This document shows, piece after piece, positions 48,869 to 57,949 of a stretch of 64,000 nucleotides of DNA. The DNA is from Arthrobacter sp. CAN_C5 (GTDB taxonomy: Bacteria > Actinomycetota > Actinomycetes > Actinomycetales > Micrococcaceae): the NCBI RefSeq assembly GCF_017875735.1, contig NZ_JAGGMZ010000001.1, positions 2,542,001 through 2,606,000 on the forward strand, read 5' to 3'. The notes below the pieces were generated by a model. That model did not search any database, had not been told where the DNA came from, and saw nothing but the letters and a program-made list of their open reading frames with translations. The translations under genes and the position numbers were made by a program. Position 1 is the first letter of the stretch; the number at the start of each line of letters is the position of its first letter.

Positions 48869-49690
48869 ATGGGGGCAATGGGGAACAAGAAGGTAGCTGC
48901 CGCAGGTCGGAAGCAGATTTATGTCGAGACCCTAATAGGCGCATCTCTTGAGGAAGTATGGGATCTTAGCCAAAACCCTGAACAGCATCCCCGGTGGGAT
49001 CTGCGATTTTCTAGCATTGTTCCGGTTAGCACAGACGATCAAAAGGTCACACATTTCCGCTATGCGTTCAATCTACCGTTCTACACGATCGCGGGGATGG
49101 GTGTTTCCTTAGGACACCGTTTCCGGGCAGACGGGCAGGCAACTTCGGTACTGAAGTTCTCCACCGCGAACCCCTTATCGCCGATCAGGAAGGGCTCAGG
49201 CTACTGGCGCTATATTCCGACTGATCGCGGCACCAGGTTTATCACTGGATACACCTATGATCCGGGGATGGGATTAGTCGGCCGACTATTGGACTCCGGG
49301 TTCATCCGTCCAGCTCTTGTATGGGCGACGGCGGTGAGCTTCGACAGGCTCCGTCTCTGGGCAGAAGCTGGGCAGGATCCGGCAATGGCACGAACTAGAT
49401 GGATTCTCGACGGAGTCGCCCGAACAGCCGCCCTTATCGGCGCAGCCACTTCTTTGAGGCGCGCTCTGTTTCAGCCCTGCCGTCACCGTATACTCCATCT
49501 TGCATTCTCTTCGGCAGCAATTGCTGCTGTCACTTTACTTCCGGCTCACCAAACGGTGCCTCGAGCCCGACGATGCCTCAGACGCCCACTAGTGAAAGAG
49601 GGGGCATCTGCACCACCCACACTTGTAACCCTGCCAACTCCATTAGGCATACCTTCGAAGTACGGACAAATGAAGGAAAACAGAGCATGA
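48869..49690 (+). CDS. SRPBCC-like (START/Bet v1 fold) protein
   Basis: A 273-aa protein. The N-terminal ~145 residues show the polyketide-cyclase/SRPBCC pattern: YVETLIGASLEEVWDLSQNPEQHPRWD, then GHRF, GSGYWRYIPTDRGTRFITGYTYDPG. The C-terminal ~100 residues are Ala/Arg/Pro-rich with one hydrophobic segment (ILHLAFSSAAIAAVTLL). It overlaps the following DUF4166 gene by 4 bp (ATGA at 49687-49690), so both were one translational unit before the IS21 insertion. ATG 48869 or 48878 could start it. Confidence 0.75.
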   Translation: MGAMGNKKVAAAGRKQIYVETLIGASLEEVWDLSQNPEQHPRWDLRFSSIVPVSTDDQKVTHFRYAFNLPFYTIAGMGVSLGHRFRADGQATSVLKFSTANPLSPIRKGSGYWRYIPTDRGTRFITGYTYDPGMGLVGRLLDSGFIRPALVWATAVSFDRLRLWAEAGQDPAMARTRWILDGVARTAALIGAATSLRRALFQPCRHRILHLAFSSAAIAAVTLLPAHQTVPRARRCLRRPLVKEGASAPPTLVTLPTPLGIPSKYGQMKENRA

Positions 49691-49911
49691 CTTCCATTTT
49701 TAGGGAGGCTTTGGGAGAGGACTTCCAGCGGCTGCATCCAATGCTGCAGAAGCGTTTCGGTGTCGGCGTGGATTTCGGCTACGCCTGTATCGGTTCCGGC
49801 ACCTTCGGCGAAGTGAAACGCGGTGCATGGTGGACGGTTCCTTTTCTGCGCTTGGGCGCCTTTCGCAACATCCTTTTCCCGGACAGAGGAACGAACGTTC
49901 CTTTCACCATT
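49687..49911 (+). pseudogene. DUF4166 protein, 5' part (interrupted by IS21)
   Basis: The first 75 codons: MTSIFREALGEDFQRLHPML, then GYACIGSG and FRNILFPDRGTNVPFTI, ending exactly at the target repeat ACCATT (49906-49911). The 3' part begins at 52462 in frame with GAGAACTACCC (ENYP). Together they give a 227-aa DUF4166 protein, the usual partner of SRPBCC/epimerase-type proteins; function unknown. Confidence 0.88.
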
Positions 49912-50048
49912 TGGGTATGGCACTCTGAAATGGCCCCACTTAGGGGACTTTTAGCCGTTTGAAGTGGCCCCACCCTCGACCCGCCCGTAGCGTTCTTTTT
50001 GTCGGCCAAGACGAAGAGATCGGAACGGGTTTGAAAGAGAGATCGAGA

Positions 50049-51587
50049 GTGAAGCAATTCGAGCGTATCCGCCTTGATGCGAGGGATAAAGATATGTCGG
50101 TCAGAGAGTTGGCACGGGTGCACGGCGTTCACCGCCGTACCGTCCGGGCCGCGTTGGCGGAGGCCACGCCGCCGGCACGGAAGACGCCGGAGCGGAAGGC
50201 TCCGAAGCTGGGGCCCTGGGAGGACACCATCCGGGCCTGGTTGACCGCGGACCAGAAGTCACCGCGCAAACAGCGCCACACGGCCCGCCGGATCTGGCAG
50301 CGGCTGGTCGATGAACACGGCGTCGTGGTTGCCGAGTCCACGGTCGCCCACGCTGTGGCCAGGATCCGCCGCGGGCTCGTCGACACGCAGGCTGACGTCG
50401 CGGTCCCGCAGACCCACACCCCGGGCGGGGAAGCCGAGGTCGATTTCGGCGAGTTCCAGGCCGTGATCGGCGGCGTGCAGGCGAAGCTGTTCATGTTCGT
50501 GATGCGGCTGTCCTACTCCGGACGCGCCGCGCATGTGGCCTACGCGAACCAGTCGCAGGAGTCCTTTCTGGACGGGCATAACACCGCGTTCGAACGCTTC
50601 GGCGGGATCCCGGCCAAAATGATCCGCTACGACAACCTCAAACCCGCTGTCACCACCGTGATCCTGGGCCGTGAACGGCTGGAAAACGAACGCTTCATCG
50701 CCCTGCGCTCCCATTACGGGTTCGACTCGTTCTTCTGCCTGCCCGGCATCGACGGCGCCCACGAAAAGGGCGGCGTCGAAGGTGAAGTCGGCAGGTTCCG
50801 CCGCCGCTGGCTGACCCCGGTTCCGGAGTTCGATACCCTGGCCGGGCTGAACGCGTATATGGCTGGCTGCGATGTCAAAGACGACCACCGCGTCATCACG
50901 GGCCGCCCCGTCACCGTCGGTGCCGCGGCAGCGGAGGAAGCCGGCATGCTTCGGCCGTTGCCGGCGGACACGTTCGAGGCCGCCTCGACGTTCTCGTTCA
51001 AGGCCGACCACAAGTCCCAGGTCTGCGTCCGCCAGTCCTACTACTCGGTCCCGGCCCGCTATGCCGGGCGCCGGGTCAGCGTCCGGCTCGGTGCCCGCAC
51101 CATCGAGATGTTCGCCGAAGGCGCCCGGATCGCGTCCCACGTCCGGGCCATCCACAAGTATTCCTACGTCCTGGAACTGGACCACTACCTTGAGGTCCTC
51201 ACCCGCAAACCCGGCGCCCTGGCCGGGGCAACAGCGCTGATGGCCGCCCGCGCCTCCGGGGCCTTCACCGGAGCCCACCAGAAATACTGGGACAGGGCCC
51301 GGGCCGCGCTCGGCGACAAGGCCGGCACGAAGGCCCTGATCGAGGTCCTGCTGATGGCCCGGACCCTGCCGGCCGCCGCGGTCACCGGCGCCATGGAGAA
51401 CGCCGTGAGGACCGGGGACTTCGACCCCGATCATCTGGCCATCGACGCCCGTGCCAGCCAGAGCTTCCACCACGTCCCGGCGGCGCTACCTGATGAAGTT
51501 TCCGGACGGATCAGGCACCTGCCCGACCGCTGGGAGCCCTCGCTGGCCGGCTATGACGGGCTGCTGGCCGCGGCGGGCAGCCGATGA
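50049..51587 (+). CDS. istA: IS21 transposase IstA (element 1)
   Basis: About 512 aa. N-terminal HTH (MSVRELARVHGVHRRTVRAAL), DDE domain with Asp in GGEAEVDFGEFQ, Asp in MIRYDNLKPAV and Glu in KGGVEGEVGRFRR, and the C-terminal beta-barrel. GTG 50049 (VKQFERIRL) with GAGAGATCGAGA upstream is the likely start. Its stop overlaps istB (ATGA). Confidence 0.92.
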   Translation: MKQFERIRLDARDKDMSVRELARVHGVHRRTVRAALAEATPPARKTPERKAPKLGPWEDTIRAWLTADQKSPRKQRHTARRIWQRLVDEHGVVVAESTVAHAVARIRRGLVDTQADVAVPQTHTPGGEAEVDFGEFQAVIGGVQAKLFMFVMRLSYSGRAAHVAYANQSQESFLDGHNTAFERFGGIPAKMIRYDNLKPAVTTVILGRERLENERFIALRSHYGFDSFFCLPGIDGAHEKGGVEGEVGRFRRRWLTPVPEFDTLAGLNAYMAGCDVKDDHRVITGRPVTVGAAAAEEAGMLRPLPADTFEAASTFSFKADHKSQVCVRQSYYSVPARYAGRRVSVRLGARTIEMFAEGARIASHVRAIHKYSYVLELDHYLEVLTRKPGALAGATALMAARASGAFTGAHQKYWDRARAALGDKAGTKALIEVLLMARTLPAAAVTGAMENAVRTGDFDPDHLAIDARASQSFHHVPAALPDEVSGRIRHLPDRWEPSLAGYDGLLAAAGSR

Positions 51588-52387
51588 GCGCCGGGCAAGG
51601 ACCGTCCATGGGCCAGCTCAGTGAGCCCGCCGCCGCGGCGGCGATCGGCGCAGCCTGCAAAACCCTGTATCTGAGAGGCACCGCGCAGGTCGCCGGGTCC
51701 ATGGCAGCCGAAGCGGCCCGGCAGCGCCTCAGCCACCAGGCCTACCTCGCCGAGGTCCTGACCTATGAATGCGAGGAACGCGATAACCGCGCCCGGGCCC
51801 GGCGGATCAAGGAAGCGAAGTTCCCTCGCAGCAAACGCCTCGAAGACCTGGACCTGGCCCAGATCCCTGACCTGCCGCCGGCGACCCTGACACACCTGGC
51901 CACCGGCGCGTGGATCGATGCCGGGGAACCACTGGTACTCCTCGGCAATTCCGGGACCGGGAAAACACACCTGCTCATCGGCCTGGGCATGGCCGCCGCC
52001 GAGCAGGGACGGCGGGTCCGCTACATCACCACGGCCGCGCTGGTCAACGAACTCGTCGAGGCTGCCGACAACAAGGAGCTATCAAAGCTGGTGGGCAAAT
52101 ACGCGCGCCTGGATCTCCTTTGCCTCGATGAGGTCGGCTACGTCAAGCTCGATACCCACGGCGCCGAGCTTTTGTTCCAGATCATCACGGCCAGGGAAGA
52201 ACGGGCGTCCATCGCCTGCGCAAGCAACGCCCCGTTCAGCGAGTGGGGCCAGACGTTCACCGACCCGCGCCTCGCGGCGGCGGTCGTGGACCGGCTGACC
52301 TTCCGCGGCCACATCATCAACACCGGCACCGATTCCTACCGGCTGAAAACCACCCAACAGACCATCAACAAGTCCCGGCAAAACTGA
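51584..52387 (+). CDS. istB: IS21 ATPase helper IstB (element 1)
   Basis: A 267-aa AAA+ ATPase. Walker A GNSGTGKTHLLIGLG, Walker B DLLCLDEVGYV, sensor-1 like ACASNAPFSEW and the arginine region VVDRLTFRGHI. It regulates target choice and stimulates IstA. ATG 51584 overlaps the istA stop. Confidence 0.93.
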   Translation: MSAGQGPSMGQLSEPAAAAAIGAACKTLYLRGTAQVAGSMAAEAARQRLSHQAYLAEVLTYECEERDNRARARRIKEAKFPRSKRLEDLDLAQIPDLPPATLTHLATGAWIDAGEPLVLLGNSGTGKTHLLIGLGMAAAEQGRRVRYITTAALVNELVEAADNKELSKLVGKYARLDLLCLDEVGYVKLDTHGAELLFQIITAREERASIACASNAPFSEWGQTFTDPRLAAAVVDRLTFRGHIINTGTDSYRLKTTQQTINKSRQN

Positions 52388-52461
52388 CCGGAACACCAAC
52401 AGGGTGGGGCCAAAACAAGCGGCGAAACCGGGGCCAAATCAACTTGCTATTCCCAACCATT

Positions 52462-52920
52462 GAGAACTACCCTTACATCGATGGTCTCGGACGGGAGACC
52501 GTAACGTTCGTGAGGACTCTTAGAATGAGTCCCCGAAGAATACGCCGTTTTGACGCAACGATGATCTACAGTCCGGAACAGGGACGAATCATCGACTACC
52601 TTGGCACCCACCAACATCTTGCGACGGGATTAGACCTCAAAGTCCTTACAGATGGTTCGCTATATCTCACCTCTGGAACACAACGCTTTTACGAGGGCAT
52701 CTTCGGGTTCACCTTTCCGGCGTCACTCACCGGCACAGCAGAGCTTCACGAGGCGTATGACGAGATTCGCCAGGTCTTCACCGTCAGGATGCAGGTTCGC
52801 AACCCCCGCTTCGGATTCCTTTTCGGTTATAGCGGCACCTTCAACTGTGAATTCCCATCGATGACATCCACAGGTCTTCCCGACCATTTGAGGCCCATTC
52901 GGGAAGAGTCCCGCCAATAA
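52462..52920 (+). pseudogene. DUF4166 protein, 3' part
   Basis: In-frame remainder of the gene split by IS21 element 1: ENYPYIDGLGRETVTFVRTL, DATMIYSPEQGRIIDYLGTH, QRFYEGIFGF and GFLFGYSGTFNCEF, the standard DUF4166 C-terminal pattern. It lacks its own start; the open frame upstream is inside the IS. Confidence 0.88.
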
Positions 52921-52922
52921 CG

Positions 52923-53369
52923 ATGACCAAATGCTTGCGTTATTGGTCAAACAACAGAGCAATCACACGTCAGCGGGCGCGTGGTAGATGTCGCGGTGAG
53001 GGATCGGTTTGCTACACCGCATGGAGCGATTCAGGGGCCCGGGCCAGCAGCATCATAATTGTTACTGGTTTTATCATGTTGATCGTCGTGTTCCTTATTG
53101 GTCGGGCGAACATCCGCACCGTGCGTCCACGGCACTTCAACCTGGTCGAAGGATTCGCTGCCCTCTGGTTAGGGGTAGGCGAAGGGATTGCCAACCAGGT
53201 CCTAGGGCCGGCCGGTTCAAATGAAGCTGAAGAGCAGGGTTACCTGGAGGCCCAAAAATCATTCCTCGCGAAGAAGCCTCAGACCGTGTTTCGGTTGACC
53301 CGTAGAGGGCGCACGGCTTTCCGCGACCACACCACCGCGCTCAGAGACATCCAACGCGGCCTGCGATAA
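52923..53369 (+). pseudogene. Chimeric frame: membrane segment fused to the C-terminal half of a winged-helix regulator
   Basis: The middle (SIIIVTGFIMLIVVFLIGR, then RPRHFNLVEGFAALWLGVGEGI) is a membrane helix and a soluble segment. The last ~50 residues (EEQGYLEAQKSFLAKKPQTVFRLTRRGRTAF) are the second helix and wing of a MarR-like winged-helix domain, without its first helices. The join near residue 100 suggests a deletion fusing two genes. A short inverted repeat TGACCAA/TTGGTCA (52924-52949) overlaps the start. Confidence 0.5.
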
Positions 53370-53667
53370 CACTACCGGGCCGGCCGGTAGAGAGTACGAA
53401 TCAGCCACAGTTAATTCCTTCTTATAACCCCGGTGATGCCAATCGCTGATCTACAAGAATCGGCACACTGAACATATTTCATTCATCGTGGTCCAATCCG
53501 AAAAAGCCAGTGTCACTCTGCCAGTGGGCGTTGGGACTAATTCGGATCCTGTCGTTCTGTTGACTCCGGTGGCGGTGAGGGACGGCCTACTGTCAGGCAC
53601 AAATGCTCAGTTGATGGAGTACGATCTCAGGCATGACTTCTTGCGTGGCGCTGCGTATGTGCCGACT

Positions 53668-53779
53668 ATGAATACTGGTGCAACCGAATTATTCGCCATT
53701 TTGATTCCAATTTTCGTAGTTCTGCTGATAATCGCATTCGTGATTTGGCGTAATCAAGACAGAAGAGTGGTGCGGAAGG
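53668..53779 (+). pseudogene. 5' part of a small membrane protein gene cut by IS21 element 2
   Basis: MNTGATELFAILIPIFVVLL... with a basic tail RNQDRRVVRK, interrupted at the repeat GAAGG (53775-53779). Its true continuation is at 56429: joining gives GCG GGG GAG in frame. The present frame runs 5 codons into the IS (stop 53796). The start is uncertain; GTG 53488 or ATG 53614 would extend it without a visible ribosome site. Confidence 0.65.
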
Positions 53780-53912
53780 TGTCAAGGGCCAGTTAAAGGT
53801 GCCCACGGGTGGCCAGCATTACTGCCCGCTGGTGGCCATGAAAACTGCCCGGTCATGGCCATTGGATCTGCCCACCGGGTATTCGGCGGCGTTGGCCATG
53901 TTCGGGATTTGT

Positions 53913-54692
53913 TTAGCTCATTGGCGTGACTCCTTGTCCGGCCAGGGCTTGGCTGAGGCGGATCGATTCCCCGGTGGTTTGGCAGACGTGTGCGTGGTGC
54001 AGCAGCCGGTCGACCGTCGCGGTGGCGAGGGTTTTGGGCATGAGCTCGTCGAAGCCCGCGGGATGCAGATTCGAGGAGACCGCGATGGAGCGTTTCTCAT
54101 AGGCTGCGTCAACAAGGCGGTAGAGGCCCTCGGCGGCATCGGTCCCGACAGGCAGGAGCCCTATGTCATCGACCACCACTAAATCCGCGCGCAGGATCCT
54201 GGCGACCACTTTCGTGACGCTGTCGTCGGAGCGGTGCGCGCGCATCAGCGCGCCGAGGTCTTCAAGGCGGAACCATGCCACGCGCATGCCGGCCTCGACG
54301 GCCTGCTGCCCGAGGGCTTCGAGGAAGAACGTTTTCCCGGTGCCGGAGGGCCCGCAAATGACAACGTTTTCCTTGCGCCCGATCCATTCCAGTGTCCGCA
54401 GCGCCTGCTGTGTCGGTAGCGGGACTGAGGACGCGGCGGGATCCCAGGTGCCGAAGGTCTTCCCGGTCGGGAACCCTGCGGCTTTACGCCTGGTGGCGAG
54501 CATGGACCGGGACCGGCCAGCGACTTCCTCGGTGAAGAGGGCCTTGATGACCTCGGCCGGTTCCCAGCGTTGCGTACGGGCGGTCGCGATCAACTCCGGT
54601 GCCAGAGCCCGCGCGTAGGGCATCTTCAGCTGCCGCATCAGCGCCTCCAGGTCCGCCGGCAGGACGGGCGCGGTGACCGGGACCGGGCTCAT
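53913..54692 (-). CDS. istB: IS21 ATPase helper IstB (element 2)
   Basis: A 259-aa AAA+ ATPase. Walker A CGPSGTGKTFFLEALG, Walker B ADLVVVDDIGLLP, SIAVSSNLHPAGFDELMP and VDRLLHHAHV. Its ATG (54692) overlaps the istA stop by 4 bp. Only distantly similar to element 1's IstB. Confidence 0.92.
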   Translation of the reverse strand: MSPVPVTAPVLPADLEALMRQLKMPYARALAPELIATARTQRWEPAEVIKALFTEEVAGRSRSMLATRRKAAGFPTGKTFGTWDPAASSVPLPTQQALRTLEWIGRKENVVICGPSGTGKTFFLEALGQQAVEAGMRVAWFRLEDLGALMRAHRSDDSVTKVVARILRADLVVVDDIGLLPVGTDAAEGLYRLVDAAYEKRSIAVSSNLHPAGFDELMPKTLATATVDRLLHHAHVCQTTGESIRLSQALAGQGVTPMS

Positions 54693-56275
54693 GCGCTTTC
54701 CTCCAGTCCGGTCTCACCACGGCCGGCACCGGGGGGACGTCCGATGGCCGCCCACCCGGCCGTGCCCTGGGTCAAGGACCGGGTTTCGTCCGCGGCGTGG
54801 GTCGTGGTGCGGGCGCCCCCGGCGGTCAGGATTGAGGCCAGGTCTTTGTGCGCGAAGCGGCCATGGACGGCCGCGGTCCCCAACGCCTGATCGACGTCGG
54901 CCTGCCCGGCGATCTTCGCCAAGGCCACCGCTTCGGCCATCTTCACGTTCATCCGCGCCGTGCCCGCGGCGGCGGCTTCGAGCAGCCACGCGCGGGCGCC
55001 GTCCCCGATGCCAAGGAACTCCGCCTCCGCGGCGTTGCGGGCCTTGACCGCGTAATCGCCTGGGATCTTCGGCCGGTGATCAGGGAAGTGGGCGTCGTTG
55101 ATCGCGGGGCTGCCCGGGCGGGCCCGCTGGTGCCGGGCGATTTCCACCGGGCCGGCGCTGCCGTGATGGACGATGATGACCTGCTCACCGGGTCCGGCGC
55201 CGTGGCTGCGCACGAATACGCGCGCGCCGAGCAGGGCTGCCGGGACGGAGTACTGGCCGTTTTCGAAGGTGACCATCGGCGTGTTCTCCGGCACCGTCCG
55301 GGAGAGCCCGAACGCGACCGTGTGCGCGGTGTCCGGGATCCGGTGCAGCCGGGGTGCTTCCTCGGCGAGCATCACCGCTGGTTTGCGGCGGGTGGCACGG
55401 TGCTCACGGTTGTTGACCTCGTCCATGAACACTTGGCACGCCGCTTCGATCTCCGCGAAGGAGGCGTATTCGGCCCGCAGATTCGTGTCTTTGGGGACGA
55501 TGTCGGCTTTAGCGACCCGCACCGATGCCTCCACGCCGCCCTTGGAGGCAGGATCCGCCGGCTGGCAGGTCAACACTGTCACACCGTAGTGGCGGGCGAA
55601 GTCCACGGTCTGCTGGTTACGCACCGGGACCCCGGCAACATGGGAAACGGTGACCGTTTTCTCATTGTCGGTCAGGACATAGGTTGGCGCGCCGCTTAGG
55701 ACACGGAAGGTGCGGTCCAATGCCGCGAACACACTCGGCGCCGTCCGGTCCCGCAAAGCGATCACGATCCTGAACCGCGACCACGCCAGCCATGCCACGA
55801 ACAACACGGTCTTCCTCCCCTCGATCAGGGGGCCGTCGCCGAAATCGTACTGAAGCCACATCCCCGGCTCGGTGATCCAGGGCCGGTGCACCCGGACATG
55901 ACCCAGCCGCCACGCCGCCCGCACCTGGGCGACAGCACGGCGGGTCGAGCGTTCCGAACCCTCATAGCCCAGGGCCCGGAGTTTGTCGTGGGCTTTGTCG
56001 GCGCGGATCTTGCCCTTGGAGGCCTCAACCCATTCCTCGATCTTGGGCAGGAACGCGTCAGTGACACGGCCCCGGTAGACCGGCTCGGCCATTGGCTGGC
56101 CCGCGTTCCGCGCCCCAACATGCCGGTTGACCGTGTGGTGGGAACAGCCCGTAAGCTCCGCGGCAGCGCGCAACGACCCGGTCAGATCATAAGCAGCAAG
56201 TATTTCCATGATTTCTCCGTCAGACTTCAATTGGGCCTCTTCCCGGGCGACTTTGGTGCGACTAGACACCGTCAT
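54689..56275 (-). CDS. istA: IS21 transposase IstA (element 2)
   Basis: About 528 aa. HTH SLRAAAELTGCSHHTVNRHVG, DDE domain with Asp in WLQYDFGDGP, Asp in YVLTDNEKTV and Glu in KGGVEASVRVAK, then a basic C-terminal region. ATG 56275 or the preceding TTG 56278 can start it. Confidence 0.9.
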   Translation of the reverse strand: MTVSSRTKVAREEAQLKSDGEIMEILAAYDLTGSLRAAAELTGCSHHTVNRHVGARNAGQPMAEPVYRGRVTDAFLPKIEEWVEASKGKIRADKAHDKLRALGYEGSERSTRRAVAQVRAAWRLGHVRVHRPWITEPGMWLQYDFGDGPLIEGRKTVLFVAWLAWSRFRIVIALRDRTAPSVFAALDRTFRVLSGAPTYVLTDNEKTVTVSHVAGVPVRNQQTVDFARHYGVTVLTCQPADPASKGGVEASVRVAKADIVPKDTNLRAEYASFAEIEAACQVFMDEVNNREHRATRRKPAVMLAEEAPRLHRIPDTAHTVAFGLSRTVPENTPMVTFENGQYSVPAALLGARVFVRSHGAGPGEQVIIVHHGSAGPVEIARHQRARPGSPAINDAHFPDHRPKIPGDYAVKARNAAEAEFLGIGDGARAWLLEAAAAGTARMNVKMAEAVALAKIAGQADVDQALGTAAVHGRFAHKDLASILTAGGARTTTHAADETRSLTQGTAGWAAIGRPPGAGRGETGLEESA

Positions 56276-56428
56276 CAAACCCCGGGAAGAGGCTCCCGCC
56301 GCGCAAGCGCGGTCGATCCAGTAAAGAAGTGGGCAGATCCCATGGCCACCGGCGGGCAGTTTTACTGGCCATCAGTGGGCAGTTCCGTGGCCGCCTATGG
56401 GCAGTTTTTCATGGCCGCTGACAGAAGG

Positions 56429-56706
56429 CGGGGGAGTCTTGGATCCGTATCGTTCCAAATAGACCTGACGAGGACTCAGGGATACGTTCCCAGCAGCAGC
56501 AGTGGGCAGGACTGGTGTTTCTGCTACTGGTTCTTGTTGTGTTAGTTGTACCCCCGTGGATACCAGCTTTGAGGAGCGGTGCGTGGGAGTGGGTAGTTCT
56601 TGCTGTTCAAACCGTCGTCGTGGGGTCGATGGTGGTATTCCTAGTTCGTGCCGTAAGGAAGCAAAGGAAAGATTACTGGCGTGAACGGGGTCAAGAACGG
56701 ATGTAG
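56429..56706 (+). pseudogene. 3' part of the membrane protein gene cut by IS21 element 2
   Basis: In-frame continuation: AGESWIRIVPNRPDED, a Gln run (QQQQ), a membrane helix (GLVFLLLVLVVLVVPPW), a second one (VVLAVQTVVVGSMVVFLV) and a basic tail. Restored, the protein is ~129 aa with three helices. The frame from ATG 56515 could still make the last 63 residues. Family not recognised. Confidence 0.65.
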
Positions 56707-56885
56707 CCAAAAGCAGGATCTACTGTCGCGTTGAGGGACCGCTGGAATACGCCACCCCTACCGCGACGCTTCTTCGGAGCAATCGAATCGGCCTTGCTTC
56801 CGTTCGGTTGGCTAACAACCAGCAACGGCTCGGTCCAAGGCGCCGATAGGACGATGATGGCAATAATACAAATCGAGGGGGATTC

Positions 56886-57245
56886 ATGATGCTGATTGGA
56901 ATCGCAATTGTCGGGGCGTGTCTTGGGGTGGTTTTAGCTTCGGCGCGTGTACCCAAAGTGAAGTGGGCGCCCGTGATAAGTTGTCTCATTCTTAGTGGCG
57001 CTGCCGCTGCCGTTCTCGTCTTCCGGGGCCAGGTTCTGCTTGTTGAAGGCTTAATGCTGCCCCTCGGGTTGATCATTGCCGAGGCCTTGTATGCTGGCGC
57101 TTTATGGATGCAACTTCGACTTGAACCCGGCGTTACCTATTGGGATTGGGTCGTTCGGTCAGTCACCCGATCAGGGTATCTGCGTCGTATGTATGGGGCG
57201 CAGCAAACGCGCAATGACGGCATTCCCGCGTCTCGAACCCACTGA
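56886..57245 (+). CDS. Hypothetical membrane protein (119 aa)
   Basis: Three hydrophobic helices (IGIAIVGACLGVVLASA; APVISCLILSGAAAAVLVF; GLMLPLGLIIAEALYAGALWM) followed by a ~45-residue basic tail. GAGGGGGATTC precedes ATG 56886. It has the same small, multi-helix, basic-tailed style as the split gene just upstream, and may be its neighbour in one operon. No family recognised. Confidence 0.65.
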   Translation: MMLIGIAIVGACLGVVLASARVPKVKWAPVISCLILSGAAAAVLVFRGQVLLVEGLMLPLGLIIAEALYAGALWMQLRLEPGVTYWDWVVRSVTRSGYLRRMYGAQQTRNDGIPASRTH

Positions 57246-57367
57246 CAAGATTCATATACAAGAAGAATTCTTGGCATCATAGTTTCCTGCCAACCCACTC
57301 GGATGGTTGAACTCGGGTCCCGAGCGTTCAAGTCCCACTAACCGATCCTTCGCCGAAGCACCCCGAT

Positions 57368-57865
57368 TCAGGGTGAAGCGAAAGTGCTCGGGAGTTGCGC
57401 CGCATAGTCGGTGAGGGCTCGTTTATATCCGTCCAGAGTGGGGATGAGGGCTCCTAGCGCCACCCGCAGCGAATCACCGTAACGGCCCTCGTCGTGCAGC
57501 GCCAAAGCAAGGAAAGCTTGGCGTGCACCCTCGTCAGTTCCAGCATGGGGCATTAATTCGAGAATCGACACAGCTTCAGCAAAGTCGCCGACATTGCGCA
57601 GGGTACTCGCGAGCTGGATAGTCGCACGAAGTGCACTTGTACCCTTGAGACCTGTTTCGATGGCTCGCCTGTAGAGCGGGATCGCTTTGCCCTCGAGCCC
57701 AAGGGCGTCGTGCACGCCGGCTAACTCAAATAACGCCTCGGCGTCACCTTCTGGACGCCCTGATACGAGTTCACGCATTCTCGCGATAGAGCCATGCGTG
57801 TCGGAATCGTCGAATTCCTGCTCGTAGAATCGCCTGATTGTTTGCTCCCAGTTGGCATCAGTCAT
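57368..57865 (-). CDS. Tetratricopeptide-repeat-like protein
   Basis: A 165-aa helical protein with TPR-type pairs: EALFELAGVHDALGLEGKAIPLYRRAI, ALRATIQLASTLRNVGDFAEAVSILE and AFLALALHDEGRYGDSLRVALGAL. It is probably a protein-protein interaction scaffold in the cytoplasm. ATG 57865 (MTDANWEQTIRRFY) matches the typical N-terminus; the frame from 57889 adds 8 residues. Confidence 0.75.
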   Translation of the reverse strand: MTDANWEQTIRRFYEQEFDDSDTHGSIARMRELVSGRPEGDAEALFELAGVHDALGLEGKAIPLYRRAIETGLKGTSALRATIQLASTLRNVGDFAEAVSILELMPHAGTDEGARQAFLALALHDEGRYGDSLRVALGALIPTLDGYKRALTDYAAQLPSTFASP

Positions 57866-57949
57866 TGTGACAGCTTGCCACGCGGTCATGGTCCGAACCC
57901 CATCCCCGTAGCGTCAAGGCAGAGACCTACATCGTCCACGTCGGACAGT

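Larger units (their letters stand above)
49912..52455 (+). mobile_element. IS21-family element 1 (2,544 bp, target duplication ACCATT)
   Basis: Bounded by 6-bp direct repeats ACCATT (49906-49911 and 52456-52461). Ends are imperfect inverted repeats starting TGGGTATGGCACTCTGAAA and TGGGAATAGCAAGTTGATT, both leading into GGCCCC-containing subterminal repeats. It carries istA-istB and appears complete. Confidence 0.92.
53780..56423 (-). mobile_element. IS21-family element 2 (2,644 bp, target duplication GAAGG)
   Basis: Bounded by GAAGG (53775-53779, 56424-56428). Both ends begin TGTCA (TGTCAAGGGCCAGTTAAAGG / TGTCAGCGGCCATGAAAAAC). Each end carries about four copies of a GGCCA-n(5-7)-CTGCCC repeat, the kind of multiple site IS21 transposases bind. 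It carries istA-istB and looks complete, and is different from element 1. Confidence 0.92.

Noticed and set aside
50259..51473. 404-aa minus-strand frame inside istA of IS21 element 1
   Set aside because: Antisense shadow; istA carries the DDE motifs and correct coupling to istB.
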